This document shows, piece after piece, positions 25,028 through 33,891 of a stretch of DNA of 64,000 bases. Location: contig NZ_FONV01000003.1 in NCBI RefSeq assembly GCF_900113015.1, positions 620,001 to 684,000 on the forward strand, read 5' to 3'. The notes beneath the pieces are model-generated. The model was given only the letters and a program-made list of their open reading frames with translations, ran no database searches and was not told the DNA's origin. The stretch comes from Actinoplanes philippinensis (GTDB taxonomy: Bacteria; Actinomycetota; Actinomycetes; Mycobacteriales; Micromonosporaceae). The position numbers were made by a program, and so were the translations under genes. Each line of letters opens with the position of its first letter. Position 1 is the stretch's first letter.

Positions 25028-25501
25028 TCAGCTCGCGCCGCCGCGGCGGTGTTCGAAGATCAGGTACGTCTCGGTGCCGGCGATCAGGCGGGTGCCGCTC
25101 AGGCGCTCGGTGATCACGGCGCGCAGGTCGTCGACGTCGGCACAGGCCACGTGCAGCAGGAAGTCATAGGAGCCGGAGACGAAGTAGACGTCGCGGACCG
25201 CGGGGATGCCGGCCAGCGACTCGGCGAACCGGCCGATCGCCTCGCGGGCGTCCGACCGCACCCGGACCGCGATCATCGCCTGGATGGGCCGGCCGATCCA
25301 GGCCGGGTCGACGTCGGCGTGGAAGCCCCGGACGGCGCCCAGCTCGCGGAGCCGGCGGATCCGGGTGAGGCAGGTCGACGGGGCGATGCCGACCCGGTCG
25401 GCGAGGGCGTTGTTGGGCATCCGCCCGTCGGCCTGCAGGAGGCTCAGCAGCTCCAGGTCGATGTGGTCGAGGCCTCGAACATCCTTCGGTAGATCACTCA
25501 C
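25028..25501 (-). CDS. Lrp/AsnC-family regulator, divergent from alanine dehydrogenase
   Basis: 157 residues from GTG 25501. N-terminal winged helix-turn-helix (LDHIDLELLSLLQADGRMPN, then LADRVGIAPSTCLTRIRRLR) and a C-terminal RAM/ligand-binding domain (VRDVYFVSGSYDFLLHVACA). Divergent AsnC-ald pairs are well known in actinobacteria (AldR of mycobacteria), where the regulator responds to alanine or other amino acids and controls ald. The intergenic region holds an imperfect inverted repeat suited to such a site. Confidence 0.92.
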   Translation of the reverse strand: MSDLPKDVRGLDHIDLELLSLLQADGRMPNNALADRVGIAPSTCLTRIRRLRELGAVRGFHADVDPAWIGRPIQAMIAVRVRSDAREAIGRFAESLAGIPAVRDVYFVSGSYDFLLHVACADVDDLRAVITERLSGTRLIAGTETYLIFEHRRGGAS

Positions 25502-25517
25502 TTTCGACCATCACCAC

Positions 25518-25558
25518 GAAGAATCTGCATGCACATTGTTACCGACAGAATCTTCTTC
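25518..25558. promoter_or_regulatory. Inverted repeat in the asnC-ald intergenic region
   Basis: GAAGAATCTG (25518-25527) faces CAGAATCTTCTTC (25546-25558), an imperfect dyad whose halves are about 28 bp apart, located between the divergent starts. This is the expected place for the AsnC-type regulator. Binding is inferred. Confidence 0.5.
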
Positions 25559-25628
25559 GCTCGACTTGCCGGTCTGCTGCACATCGTTCCACCCTATCGC
25601 CATCACTTGGTGACGGAAGGAAAGTCCC

Positions 25629-26744
25629 ATGCACATCGGCGTGCCGGCAGAGGTCAAGAACCACGAGTACCGGGTGGCGATCACCCCGGCCGGCGTGGTC
25701 GAGGCGGTACGACACGGGCACACCGTGTCGGTGCAGGCCGGCGCCGGAGCGGGATCCGCGATCACCGACGACGACTACGTGGCCGCCGGCGCGGCCATCC
25801 TGCCGGACGCCGACGCGGTGTGGGGCTCGGCCGACATGATCCTCAAGGTCAAGGAGCCGATCGCGTCCGAGTACCACCGGCTGCGCGCCGGGCAGGTGCT
25901 CTTCACCTACCTTCACCTCGCGGCCGACGCCGAGGGGACCAAGGCCCTGCTGAACAGCGGGACCACGGCGATCGCGTACGAGACGGTGCAACTCGCCGAC
26001 GGGTCGCTGCCACTGCTCGCCCCGATGTCGGAGGTGGCCGGACGGCTGGCCCCGCAGGTCGGCGCGTACAGCCTGATGCGCAACAGCGGCGGCCGCGGCG
26101 TGCTGCCGGGCGGGGTCCCGGGCGTCGCGCCGGCGAACGTGACGGTCATCGGCGGCGGGGTCTCCGGGGTGAACGCGGCGACCATCGCGCTCGGGCTCGG
26201 CGCCGACGTCACGATCCTCGACCTGAGCCTCCCGCGGCTGCGGCAGATCGACGCCCAGTTCGGCGGGCGGGTCAAGACGCTGGTGTCGAACGCGTACACG
26301 ATCGAGCAGTCGGTGCTGGCCGCCGACATGGTGATCGGCGCGGTGCTGGTGCCCGGCGCGAAGGCCCCGACGCTGGTCGGCAACGACCTGGTGAAGCGGA
26401 TGAAGCCCGGCTCGGTGCTGGTCGACATCGCGATCGACCAGGGCGGCTGCTTCGAGGACTCACGGCCCACCACCCACCAGGACCCGGTCTACCGGGTGCA
26501 CGACTCGGTCTTCTACTGCGTGGCCAACATGCCGGGCGCGGTGCCGAACACCTCGACGTATGCGCTGACCAACGCGACCCTGCCGTACGTGCTGCGCCTG
26601 GCCGACCTGGGCTGGCGCGACGCGCTGCGGGCCGACCCGGCGCTGGCCCTCGGGCTGAACGTGCACGCCGGCGTTCTCACCAACGAACTGGTCGGATCGG
26701 CCCTCGGCCTCCCCACCGAGTCCGTCAGCTCGGTTCTGGCCTGA
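25629..26744 (+). CDS. ald: Alanine dehydrogenase
   Basis: 371 residues, with GGAAGGAAAG before the ATG. N-terminal [20 protein letters not shown], substrate Lys/Glu region [11 protein letters not shown], nucleotide-binding [20 protein letters not shown], and C-terminal [20 protein letters not shown], all characteristic of the L-alanine dehydrogenase family. It interconverts L-alanine and pyruvate/ammonia with NAD in the cytosol, used for alanine catabolism or redox balancing. It is controlled by the divergent AsnC-type protein and ends in a strong terminator. Confidence 0.97.
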   Translation: MHIGVPAEVKNHEYRVAITPAGVVEAVRHGHTVSVQAGAGAGSAITDDDYVAAGAAILPDADAVWGSADMILKVKEPIASEYHRLRAGQVLFTYLHLAADAEGTKALLNSGTTAIAYETVQLADGSLPLLAPMSEVAGRLAPQVGAYSLMRNSGGRGVLPGGVPGVAPANVTVIGGGVSGVNAATIALGLGADVTILDLSLPRLRQIDAQFGGRVKTLVSNAYTIEQSVLAADMVIGAVLVPGAKAPTLVGNDLVKRMKPGSVLVDIAIDQGGCFEDSRPTTHQDPVYRVHDSVFYCVANMPGAVPNTSTYALTNATLPYVLRLADLGWRDALRADPALALGLNVHAGVLTNELVGSALGLPTESVSSVLA

Positions 26745-26757
26745 TCCGGCCACTCCC

Positions 26758-26790
26758 GCGCGCCCTCCGTCCCGGTGACGGAGGGCGCGC
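26758..26790 (+). terminator. Strong hairpin terminator after ald
   Basis: 14-bp perfect stem GCGCGCCCTCCGTC (26758-26771) with GACGGAGGGCGCGC (26777-26790), 5-nt loop, beginning 13 bp after the ald stop. Confidence 0.88.
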
Positions 26791-26911
26791 CTCGTTCGCA
26801 TGAGCCCGGCGGCCGCGGGTCGGCCGGGAGCGGGCAGCCACCGGCGCCCCGGCGGCCACGGGCGGTGTGGTCTCGGCGGGACGGCGCACGCCGTACCTCT
26901 GAGGGCGCTTT

Positions 26912-26979
26912 TCTATTAGGAAACCTTGCTTTATATTTTTGTCACATCCATCGATAGACGTTCATCTTTGGGGAGTGAC
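26912..26979 (+). promoter_or_regulatory. AT-rich promoter region of the LPMO gene
   Basis: In an otherwise GC-rich window, 26912-26950 is strikingly AT-rich (ctattaggaaaccttgcttt followed by a T-rich run). It includes ATTAGGAAACC, which could be half of a palindromic site, and ends with GGGGAGTGAC just before the ATG. It is the obvious promoter region. No specific regulator is identified. Confidence 0.45.
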
Positions 26980-27672
26980 ATGCGCCGACTCATCACCCTC
27001 CTCGCGGTAGCCCTCCTGGGCGCCGCCGGATCGCTCCTGGTCGTGTCGCCGGCCTCGGCACACGGCTACATCTCCTCGCCGCCCAGCCGCCAGGCGCTCT
27101 GCGCCCAGGGCCGGGTCGCCTGCGGCCAGATCAAGTACGAGCCGCAGAGCGTCGAAGGCCCCAAGGGACTGCGCAACTGCCACGGCAACAACTCCGTGTT
27201 CGCCGAGCTCAACGACGACAGCAAGGGCTGGCCGGCCACCAACGTCGGCACCACGCAGACGTTCACGTGGATCAACACGGCCCGGCACGCGACCGCCAGC
27301 TGGGAGTACTTCATCGGCGGCACGCGGGTCGGCTACTTCGCGGGCAACAGCCAGCAGCCGCCGGCGACGCTCTCGCACACCGTCAACCTGAGCGGGTTCT
27401 CCGGGCGGCAGAAGGTCCTCGCCGTCTGGACCATCGCCGACACGGCGAACGCCTTCTACTCCTGCATCGACGTCACCATCGGCGGCTCCGGCGGCGGCCC
27501 CACCACCCCGCCGCCGACCGGCTCGTGCACGGCGCCGGCGTGGAGCAGCAGCGCCGTCTACGTCGGGGGCAACCTGGCGTCGCACAACAGCCACACCTGG
27601 AAGGCCAAGTGGTGGACGCAGGGCGAGACGCCCGGGGTCGCCGACGTGTGGGCCGACCAGGGCGCCTGCTGA
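26980..27672 (+). CDS. Lytic polysaccharide monooxygenase (AA10) with CBM5/12
   Basis: 230 residues. Signal peptide 1-27 is cleaved before His28 (SPASA/HGYISSPPSR), which places the copper-binding N-terminal His exactly as in AA10 enzymes; a second conserved His lies in INTARHATASWEYFI. The catalytic domain covers about 28-180. A Gly/Thr/Pro linker and a C-terminal chitin-binding module follow (about 187-230: CTAPAWSSSAVYVGGN, HTWKAKWWTQGETPG). AA10 enzymes oxidatively cleave chitin or cellulose outside the cell; the CBM5/12 points to chitin. The gene is monocistronic and ends in a bidirectional terminator. Confidence 0.95.
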   Translation: MRRLITLLAVALLGAAGSLLVVSPASAHGYISSPPSRQALCAQGRVACGQIKYEPQSVEGPKGLRNCHGNNSVFAELNDDSKGWPATNVGTTQTFTWINTARHATASWEYFIGGTRVGYFAGNSQQPPATLSHTVNLSGFSGRQKVLAVWTIADTANAFYSCIDVTIGGSGGGPTTPPPTGSCTAPAWSSSAVYVGGNLASHNSHTWKAKWWTQGETPGVADVWADQGAC

Positions 27673-27681
27673 GCCCGCTTG

Positions 27682-27710
27682 CGGAGGGGAGCCGGTGCGG
27701 CTCCCCTCCG
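27682..27710. terminator. Bidirectional terminator between LPMO and metQ
   Basis: 12-bp perfect stem CGGAGGGGAGCC (27682-27693) with GGCTCCCCTCCG (27699-27710), 5-nt loop, in the 43-bp gap between convergent genes. Confidence 0.85.
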
Positions 27711-27715
27711 ACGGG

Positions 27716-28522
27716 TCAGAACGCCGCCAGGACCGAACCCTGGTACTTGTCCTGGATGAACTTCTTCACCTCGGCCGAGTGCAGCAGCTTCTCCAGCTTG
27801 ACCACGCGGGCGTCGGACTCCTCGCCGGTGCGGACCACGACCAGATTGGCGTACGGGTTGTCGTCACCCGTCTCCAGCGCCAGCGCGTCGGTGGCCGGCT
27901 TGAGACCGGTCTCGATCGCGTAGTTGCCGTTGATCACCGAGATCGCGGTGTCCTCCAGGCTCCGCGGCAGCTGGGCCGCCTCCAGAGCCTTGAACTGCAG
28001 GTTCTTCGGGTTCGCGGTGATGTCCTTCTCGGTCGCCTTGACGCCCACCCCGTCCTTGAGGGTGATCAGGCCGTTGCGGGCGAGCAGGTTCAGGGCGCGG
28101 CCCGAGTTCGACGGGTCGTTCGGGATGCCGACGACACCACCGGCCGGCACGTCGGCGATCGCCTTGACCGTCTTGGAGTAGACGCCGAGCGGCTCGATGT
28201 GCACCGGCTTGAGCGGGGTGAACTTGTAGCCCTTCGACGCGACCTCCTCCTCCAGGTACGGGATGTGCTGGAAGTAGTTGGCGTCCAGCTGCTTCTCGCT
28301 CAGCGCGACGTTCGGCTGGATGTAGTCGTTGAACTCGACGATCTCGATCTTCAGGCCCTCGGCGGCGGCGAGGTTCTCCGAGACGTACTTGAGGATCTCA
28401 CCGTGCGGCACGGGGCTGACACCGACCTTGAGGGTGTCCTTGTCGGCCTCCGCAGTGTCGGAACCGCACGCGGCCAGGCCCAGGACGAGGGCGGTGACAG
28501 CGATCAGAGAGCGGCGGCGCAT
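27716..28522 (-). CDS. metQ: Methionine-binding lipoprotein (NlpA/MetQ family)
   Basis: 268 residues from the ATG at 28522. Lipobox LAAC (Cys 19), then the NlpA domain (LKVGVSPVPHGEILKYVSEN; IEIVEFNDYIQPNVALSEKQ; LDANYFQHIPYLEEE). These proteins present methionine, or methionine-like ligands, to the MetNI transporter on the outer face of the membrane. It is the last gene of a metN-metI-metQ operon (13-bp gap after metI). Confidence 0.93.
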   Translation of the reverse strand: MRRRSLIAVTALVLGLAACGSDTAEADKDTLKVGVSPVPHGEILKYVSENLAAAEGLKIEIVEFNDYIQPNVALSEKQLDANYFQHIPYLEEEVASKGYKFTPLKPVHIEPLGVYSKTVKAIADVPAGGVVGIPNDPSNSGRALNLLARNGLITLKDGVGVKATEKDITANPKNLQFKALEAAQLPRSLEDTAISVINGNYAIETGLKPATDALALETGDDNPYANLVVVRTGEESDARVVKLEKLLHSAEVKKFIQDKYQGSVLAAF

Positions 28523-28535
28523 GGATGGAGCCTTT

Positions 28536-29183
28536 CTATCGGTGGGAGAGCCGGCGGACGAGGAAGTCGCCCACCATCTGAACAAGCTGAACGAACACGA
28601 CGAGGGCGACGACCGTCGCGATCATGACCTCGGTCTCGAAACGCTGGTAGCCGTAGCGGATCGCCAGGTCACCGAGCCCGCCGCCACCGACGACGCCGGC
28701 CATCGCCGAGTAGCCGACAAGCGCGATCACGGTGATCGTCAGGCCCGCCACCAGGGCCGGCAGCGCCTCCCGCAGCAGCACCTTGCCGACGATCTGCCGC
28801 CGGGTCGCGCCCATCGCGGTCGCCGCGGCCACCACATCCGGCGGCACCTCACGCAGCGCCGACTCGACGATCCGGGCGAAGAACGGGATCGCGCCGATCG
28901 TCAGCGGGACGATCGCGGCGTCGGTGCCGATCGTCGTCCCGACGACCGCCCGGGTGAACGGGATCACCGCGACCAGCAGGATGATGAACGGCAGCGACCG
29001 GCCCACGTTGACGATCGCGCCGAGCACCACGTTGAGCGGCCGCAGCCGGCCGGCATCGGTGAGCACCAGCAGCACCCCGACGAGCAGGCCGCCGACCGCG
29101 GTGAGCAGCGCGGACACGCCCACCATCCAGACCGTCTCCTGCAGACCGCCGGTCAGCAGCTCGAAAACCTCGGACCAGGTCAT
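28536..29183 (-). CDS. metI: Methionine ABC transporter permease
   Basis: 215 residues from the ATG at 29183, overlapping the metN stop by ATGA. Five membrane helices and the permease EAA loop (PPDVVAAATAMGATRRQIVG). Typical MetI length (about 217). It forms the channel of the D/L-methionine importer with MetN and MetQ. Confidence 0.93.
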   Translation of the reverse strand: MTWSEVFELLTGGLQETVWMVGVSALLTAVGGLLVGVLLVLTDAGRLRPLNVVLGAIVNVGRSLPFIILLVAVIPFTRAVVGTTIGTDAAIVPLTIGAIPFFARIVESALREVPPDVVAAATAMGATRRQIVGKVLLREALPALVAGLTITVIALVGYSAMAGVVGGGGLGDLAIRYGYQRFETEVMIATVVALVVFVQLVQMVGDFLVRRLSHR

Positions 29184-30151
29184 GACACGACTCCGCGCTC
29201 GCTCAGGAATTTCAGGGCCTCGCGGTTGTCGTCGGGAGCGCCGGGCAGGGCGATCCGCCACCGCCCGGCCCGCGTCGCGGCCAGCCTCTCCACAGACCCA
29301 CCCAGGATGCGTACGTCCGAAGCGAACCGCCGGGCCAGCTCGGCGATGATCGGCGCCTCGGCCTCGGGCCCGCTGACCGTGACGTCGACGACCGTCGCGC
29401 CGGCCACCTCGGTCGGCCCGTCCAGCGGGAACAGGCCGCGGGCCAGCTCAGACCCCGGCGTCCGCAGCAGCTCGGTGATCGTGCCGGACTCGACGAACCG
29501 CCCGTCCCGCATCACGGCGGCCGACGTGCAGATCCGCTTCACCACAGTCATCTCGTGCGTGATCAGCAGGATGGTCAGCCCGAGCCGCTGGTTGAGGTCG
29601 TGCAGCAGCCGCAGGATCGACTCGGTGGTCTCCGGGTCCAGCGCCGAGGTGGCCTCGTCGGAGAGCAGCACCTTGGGCCGGGCGGCCAGCGCGCGGGCGA
29701 TGCCGACCCGCTGCTTCTGCCCACCGGAGAGCTGAGCAGGATACGCCTCGGCACGCCCGGTCAGCCCCACCATCTCCAGCAGCTCGGCGACCCGCTGCTT
29801 ACGCCCGGCCCGCGGCGCACCGGTGACCTCCAGCGCGAACGCCACATTGCCGGCCACGGTCCGCGACGACAGCAGCGCGAAATGCTGGTGGATCATCCCG
29901 ATCCCGTGCCGGGCCAGGCGCAACTGCCCGCGGCGCAGCCGCGTCATCTCCAGGCCACCGACACTGACCGTGCCTGCATCCGGGCGCTCCAGCATGTTGA
30001 CGCAGCGCAGCAGGGTGCTCTTGCCGGCGCCGGACTGCCCGAGAACCCCGAAGACCTCCCCCTCGCCAACCCGCAGATCAACCCCGTCGACGGCGGCGAC
30101 AGACCCCTTCCTGGAGCGGTACGTCTTCCGAAGACCGCGTATTTCAATCAC
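29180..30151 (-). CDS. metN: Methionine ABC transporter ATP-binding protein
   Basis: 323 residues from GTG 30151 (VIEIRGLRKTY). Walker A GQSGAGKST, signature LSGGQKQRVGIARAL, Walker B VLLSDEATSALDP, H-loop LLITHE. A C-terminal NIL regulatory domain (about 250-323) matches MetN, where methionine binding inhibits transport. It is the first gene of the operon. No SAM-type riboswitch could be recognised in its leader. Confidence 0.93.
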   Translation of the reverse strand: MIEIRGLRKTYRSRKGSVAAVDGVDLRVGEGEVFGVLGQSGAGKSTLLRCVNMLERPDAGTVSVGGLEMTRLRRGQLRLARHGIGMIHQHFALLSSRTVAGNVAFALEVTGAPRAGRKQRVAELLEMVGLTGRAEAYPAQLSGGQKQRVGIARALAARPKVLLSDEATSALDPETTESILRLLHDLNQRLGLTILLITHEMTVVKRICTSAAVMRDGRFVESGTITELLRTPGSELARGLFPLDGPTEVAGATVVDVTVSGPEAEAPIIAELARRFASDVRILGGSVERLAATRAGRWRIALPGAPDDNREALKFLSERGVVS

Positions 30152-30565
30152 GTAAACACCCTGGTCAGCAGTTGTGACGAGCGTCGCAATGCCTACCGTT
30201 TCAGTGGGCATTTGCGGCAGGGCCCACGCTAGCCTCTGTTACGTCTCCAAGCCACTTCGTGTAACGACCCTCACGACTCCCGTTACTTTCACCGTCCCCT
30301 GCGGACGCCCGGCGGGCCCGAGGGCCGCACACCCACCCACAGCGTCCCGACCCTCCCGCGCTGCTCACGCCCCCTCGATCACGCCGATGCAGGCAACCAC
30401 AGCCGCGCGGCGCGCCGGCGCCACCGTCCGGTGGTTCCCGCTCGGCACTGCGCGCTTCAGCACCGCGCGCTTCGGCACCGCGCGCTTCGGCACTGCCCGC
30501 TTCGGCACTGCCCGCTTCGGCACTGCGCGCTTCGGCATTGCCCGCGGAACTCGATCGCGGGAGGT
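30152..30565. repeat. 414-bp spacer upstream of metN with a 15-bp minisatellite
   Basis: The metN-proximal part (30152-30300) must hold the metNIQ promoter and contains several GTTAC/GTAAC motifs, but no clear riboswitch. From about 30448 to 30545 the unit 'cgcgcttcggcactg' repeats six to seven times at 15 bp with minor changes, just beyond the 3' end of the response regulator gene. Confidence 0.7.
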
Positions 30566-31738
30566 TCAGCGGGCCTCGTGGATGAGAATCGCGATCTGCA
30601 CCCGGTTGGCGCAGCCCAACTTGTCGAGCAGCCTGGACACGTAGGCTTTCACCGTCGGAACGCTCATGTGCAGGTCGGCGCTGATCTCCGCGTTCGACCG
30701 GCCGGTGGCGACCGCTTCGGCGACGATCCGCTCACGCTCGGAGAGCCGCCGCAGCCTCGCCACAGCCCGTGCCCGTCGCACCGACTCGGCTGCCCGCACG
30801 CGGCCACGGCGCTGATCGCCCGGTACGCCGCTACTTTGGTAGCCCCGTCCCGCGCTGTCGCCGTCGCCCGTCCCGCCGCGGCAGCCGTCGCCCGTCCCGC
30901 TGCCGTAGCCGTCGCCCCGGCCATCGGCATAGCCGTAGCCATTGCCGAAGCCGCCGTGGTCACCGATGTGAGGATCGCTGCCGCCGTGGCCGCCGCTGTG
31001 AACAACGCCGTCATCGCTTCGAACAACGCCGTCGCCGCTTCGAACAACGCCGTCGCCACGGCCGTCGCCGCCGCCTTGAGCGCGGCCGTGGCCGCCGCCT
31101 TGAGCGCCGCCGTCGCCGCCTCGAATAGCGCCACCACCACGGCCGTGGCCGCTGTCTTGAGCACCGTCGCCGTCGCCGCCGCCCTGAGCACCACCGCCGC
31201 CTTGAACACCGCCGCCTTCAGCGTCGCCGCCACCTTGAGCACCGGCGACGTCGGCAGGCCCGCCGCTCGTGCGGCCGACCGCGTAGTCGATCAGGCGTGG
31301 CACCACCGCCGGCGCCAGGATCGACTCGCCCGCTGCAGCCCGCCGCACCGCGTTCAGAATCTCGGTGGGCGCGATGTCCTTCAGCAGAAAGCCGTTGGCG
31401 CCGAGCCGCAGCGCCCCCAGCAGATACTCATCGGTGTCGAACGTGGTCAGCACGATGATCGCCGGCTCCGGCCCGTCGCGGCGCAGCGCCTCGGTGGCGG
31501 CGAGGCCGTCCGTCCTGGGCATGCGGACGTCCATCAGCACGACGTCCGGCTTCAGCTCGCGGGCCATCGTGATCGCCTCGGCGCCGTCACCGGCCTCGCC
31601 GACGATCACCACCTCCGGCGCGGCGCCCAGCACCAGCGACAACCCGACCCGGACCAGCGGATCGTCGTCGGCGATAAGGACCCGGATGGAGTCGGCCATA
31701 TCGTCGTCGGCGATCAGGGCCCGGATGGAGTCGGCCAT
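30566..31738 (-). CDS. NarL/LuxR-family response regulator with a very long Gly-rich linker
   Basis: 390 residues from ATG 31738, or 377 from ATG 31699 (numbering here). The receiver domain (1-125) has DDDP, phospho-acceptor Asp57 (VVLMDVRMPRTDG), Thr in VLTTFD and LLKD. The LuxR helix-turn-helix is at the extreme C-terminus (314-377; LSERERIVAEAVATGRSNAE, SVPTVKAYVSRLLDKLG). Between them lie about 165 residues dominated by Gly, Asp, Ala and His (GGGDAEGGGVQGGGGAQGGG and similar); family members are about 215 residues with a 20-residue linker. The first 13 residues are tandemly duplicated. Expressed with the upstream histidine kinase, whose 3' end overlaps it. Confidence 0.9.
   Translation of the reverse strand: MADSIRALIADDDMADSIRVLIADDDPLVRVGLSLVLGAAPEVVIVGEAGDGAEAITMARELKPDVVLMDVRMPRTDGLAATEALRRDGPEPAIIVLTTFDTDEYLLGALRLGANGFLLKDIAPTEILNAVRRAAAGESILAPAVVPRLIDYAVGRTSGGPADVAGAQGGGDAEGGGVQGGGGAQGGGDGDGAQDSGHGRGGGAIRGGDGGAQGGGHGRAQGGGDGRGDGVVRSGDGVVRSDDGVVHSGGHGGSDPHIGDHGGFGNGYGYADGRGDGYGSGTGDGCRGGTGDGDSAGRGYQSSGVPGDQRRGRVRAAESVRRARAVARLRRLSERERIVAEAVATGRSNAEISADLHMSVPTVKAYVSRLLDKLGCANRVQIAILIHEAR
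31661..31738 (-). repeat. 39-bp tandem duplication of the response regulator start
   Basis: The codons for MADSIRxLIADDD occur twice in a row (ATGs at 31738 and 31699). The copies differ at two or three bases and stay in frame, giving two possible starts. The upstream start overlaps the kinase stop by 25 nt and has GGAAG about 11 nt before it. Confidence 0.9.
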
Positions 31739-33096
31739 GGCGCCCAGGCTTCCAGATCGAAGGTGAGCCCGGTCCGCGGGCTGCCGTGAACACCGTGCCG
31801 CAGACTGCCGCCCAGCAACTCGACACGCTCGGTCAGGCCGAGCAGCCCGGTGCCGGCCCCGGGAACCGGTGTGGACGCCCCGCCACCCGGGCGGCCCGGA
31901 CCGTCCGGCGACGCTGCCCGGCCTGTCGCGGCGCCGCCGTCCGGCAGACCCTGGTCGACGGGTGGCAGCGGGTTGGAGACGCGGAGGTGCAGCTCGCCGT
32001 CGCGTGTGCGCTCCAGCAGGAGCGTGACGGGGCTGCCCGGGGCGTGTTTGCCGGCGTTGGTGAGGCCCTCCTGAACGAGGCGGTAGACCGTCCGGCCCAG
32101 CGACGGGCTCATCGGATGGCCGCCGAGACGGTCGGCCACCGTCACCTCCATGCCCGCGGCTCCGGCGTCGGCGATCAGGCGGCCGAGCTGGCGCACGTCG
32201 GGCTGCGGGCGCAGGGCATCGCCCGGGCCCGCCCGCAGGACGCCGAGGATCTCGCGCAGGTCCTCCAGGGCGTGGTGGGCGCTGTCGCGGATCGTCGCGG
32301 CCGCCTCGGCCACCTCCTCGGGCGTCAGGTCGGGGCGGATCTGCAGTGCCCCGGCGTGCAGGCTGACCATGGAGATCCGGTGGGCGAGGGCGTCGTGCAT
32401 CTCGCGGGCGATCCGTTCGCGTTCGCGGGCGCGGAGCTGCTCGGCCCGCAGGTGCGCCTCCGTCTCGGCGCGGACGGCCCGCTCCCGCAGCGACTCGATC
32501 AGCTCGTGCCGGGCGCGGGTGGCCAGCCCGAGCGCCACCGTGGCGGCGAGGAGGGCGATGGTCAGGACGGAGCCGACGACCGTGCTGACCGCGGCCGGCA
32601 TGGCCGGATCCGGATAGATCACCGAGTAGACGATCCCGGCGGCCAGGTTGACCAGGACGAGGACGACGACCGGGCGGCCACGCCGCAACGAGACCAGCGT
32701 GTAGAGAGCGATCAGCCCGGCGAGCCCCGCCCCGTCGGTGACGACCGCGGCAACCGTCAGGAAGAACGCCACCGGGACCGGACGGCTGCGCCGCCACCAC
32801 AGCGCCAGCGACAGCACACCACCGGCCACGAAGTGCAGGAAGACAGCATCGTCGGAGAGCCCGCGGGCGGTCGCCGCCTCACCTATCAGCAGCAGCCCGC
32901 CGAACCAGGAGGACAGGATGGCCGCGACATCCCAGGCACGCCCGCTCAACCGCTGACCCCGGCCGAACGCTGCCACGGCACGACTACCACCACCCGCCGC
33001 CGCGGGCGGGCCCAATGAAGCGGGCGTGGACGGTGGCGGTGGCTCCAGGGCCGGCGGGAGGGCTTCGGCGATCGTGCGCCCGTCCGGCGGGCTCAT
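31714..33096 (-). CDS. Sensor histidine kinase (NarX/DesK-like, HisKA_3)
   Basis: 460 residues. A Pro/Ala-rich N-terminus (1-45) is followed by five or six membrane helices (about 55-185), then a dimerisation domain with the phosphorylated His in REREREIAREMHDALAHRIS, and a HATPase domain (VYRLVQEGLTNAGKHAPGSP; GTGLLGLTERVELLGG). A Gly/Pro-rich insertion sits between the N- and G-boxes (PDGGAATGRAASPDGPGRPG). It phosphorylates the adjacent regulator. The start overlaps the YqeB-like gene's stop by ATGA, so the three genes form one unit. The signal is unknown. Confidence 0.93.
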   Translation of the reverse strand: MSPPDGRTIAEALPPALEPPPPSTPASLGPPAAAGGGSRAVAAFGRGQRLSGRAWDVAAILSSWFGGLLLIGEAATARGLSDDAVFLHFVAGGVLSLALWWRRSRPVPVAFFLTVAAVVTDGAGLAGLIALYTLVSLRRGRPVVVLVLVNLAAGIVYSVIYPDPAMPAAVSTVVGSVLTIALLAATVALGLATRARHELIESLRERAVRAETEAHLRAEQLRARERERIAREMHDALAHRISMVSLHAGALQIRPDLTPEEVAEAAATIRDSAHHALEDLREILGVLRAGPGDALRPQPDVRQLGRLIADAGAAGMEVTVADRLGGHPMSPSLGRTVYRLVQEGLTNAGKHAPGSPVTLLLERTRDGELHLRVSNPLPPVDQGLPDGGAATGRAASPDGPGRPGGGASTPVPGAGTGLLGLTERVELLGGSLRHGVHGSPRTGLTFDLEAWAPWPTPSGP

Positions 33097-33812
33097 GAGC
33101 GGACCAGGGGGCGCCAGAGCTGCCGGTCGCCGTCGTCACGGACTGCGTAACCGAGTTTCTCCAGCGAGTCGCGGAGCTCTGCGGCCTCGCGGGGGGCCTT
33201 CTTGCGCAACGCCACGGCGCGGGCGGACAGGACCGCCTCGACCGCCACCGGGAGCTGCTCACCGCCGGGGGTCCACGGCCGGTAGAGGCCGGTGAAGGGG
33301 TCCGCGTCGTGCCAGGGGTAGCCGTACTCCATGAAGGTCTTCTGCAACGGGCCGCTGTCCGCCTGTGGCTCGCCGTGGAACAGCCGGCGGGACTCGCGGT
33401 CGAGAATGACGAGGAAGCCGCCGTCCATGAAGACGAAGTCGATCTGCGGGCGGGGGACGGCGACCTCCCGGTCTCCGGTCCGCAGGCGCACCTCACCGGC
33501 GCCCACGGTGACCCGGGTGCTGCGGCGGACGATCTCCACGCTGATCAGCGCGCCGGCGACGGCCAGGATGAGGACCTGAACCGCGACCTCCCACCAGGTG
33601 TCGACGGCCCCGGCCACCCGCCACACCACGCCGAGCACCGGGAAGTGGACGCCGGCCAGCCAGCGCGCGAGGATCGGCGCCAGCACCGCCACCAGCACGC
33701 CGGCGAGCGCCGGGCCGAGCAGCACGAGCACCCGGCCGGCCGGGGAGAACGCCAGCACCGTCGGCTCCCGGCCCGATGTGTCGCCGCCCATCCCCACCCC
33801 GTTCCGCCGCAT
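33093..33812 (-). CDS. YqeB-like membrane protein
   Basis: 239 residues. Two hydrophobic regions near the N-terminus (VLVLLGPALAGVLVAVLAPI; VAVQVLILAVAGALISVEIV), then a soluble domain with QIDFVFMDGGFLVILDRESR and TFMEYGYPWHDADPF. The pattern resembles YqeB-type proteins of Bacillus and actinomycetes, function unknown. It is the first gene of the unit with the kinase and response regulator, so it may influence or be part of the signalling system. Family assignment is tentative. Confidence 0.65.
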   Translation of the reverse strand: MRRNGVGMGGDTSGREPTVLAFSPAGRVLVLLGPALAGVLVAVLAPILARWLAGVHFPVLGVVWRVAGAVDTWWEVAVQVLILAVAGALISVEIVRRSTRVTVGAGEVRLRTGDREVAVPRPQIDFVFMDGGFLVILDRESRRLFHGEPQADSGPLQKTFMEYGYPWHDADPFTGLYRPWTPGGEQLPVAVEAVLSARAVALRKKAPREAAELRDSLEKLGYAVRDDGDRQLWRPLVRS

Positions 33813-33891
33813 CGATGCCCCCGACGCTATGCCCCACCACGGCAGCGGACCAGTTGCCTAAAGTCGACAGTTCAAGACTTTGGTATATGCC

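Noticed and set aside
30152..30300. SAM or other riboswitch upstream of metN
   Set aside because: No recognisable conserved core or pairing was found; only scattered GTTAC motifs are present. A covariance-model search would decide.
30566..32800. Response regulator extended to a 744-codon ORF
   Set aside because: The upstream part is an out-of-frame reading of the histidine kinase; the true receiver starts at 31738 or 31699.
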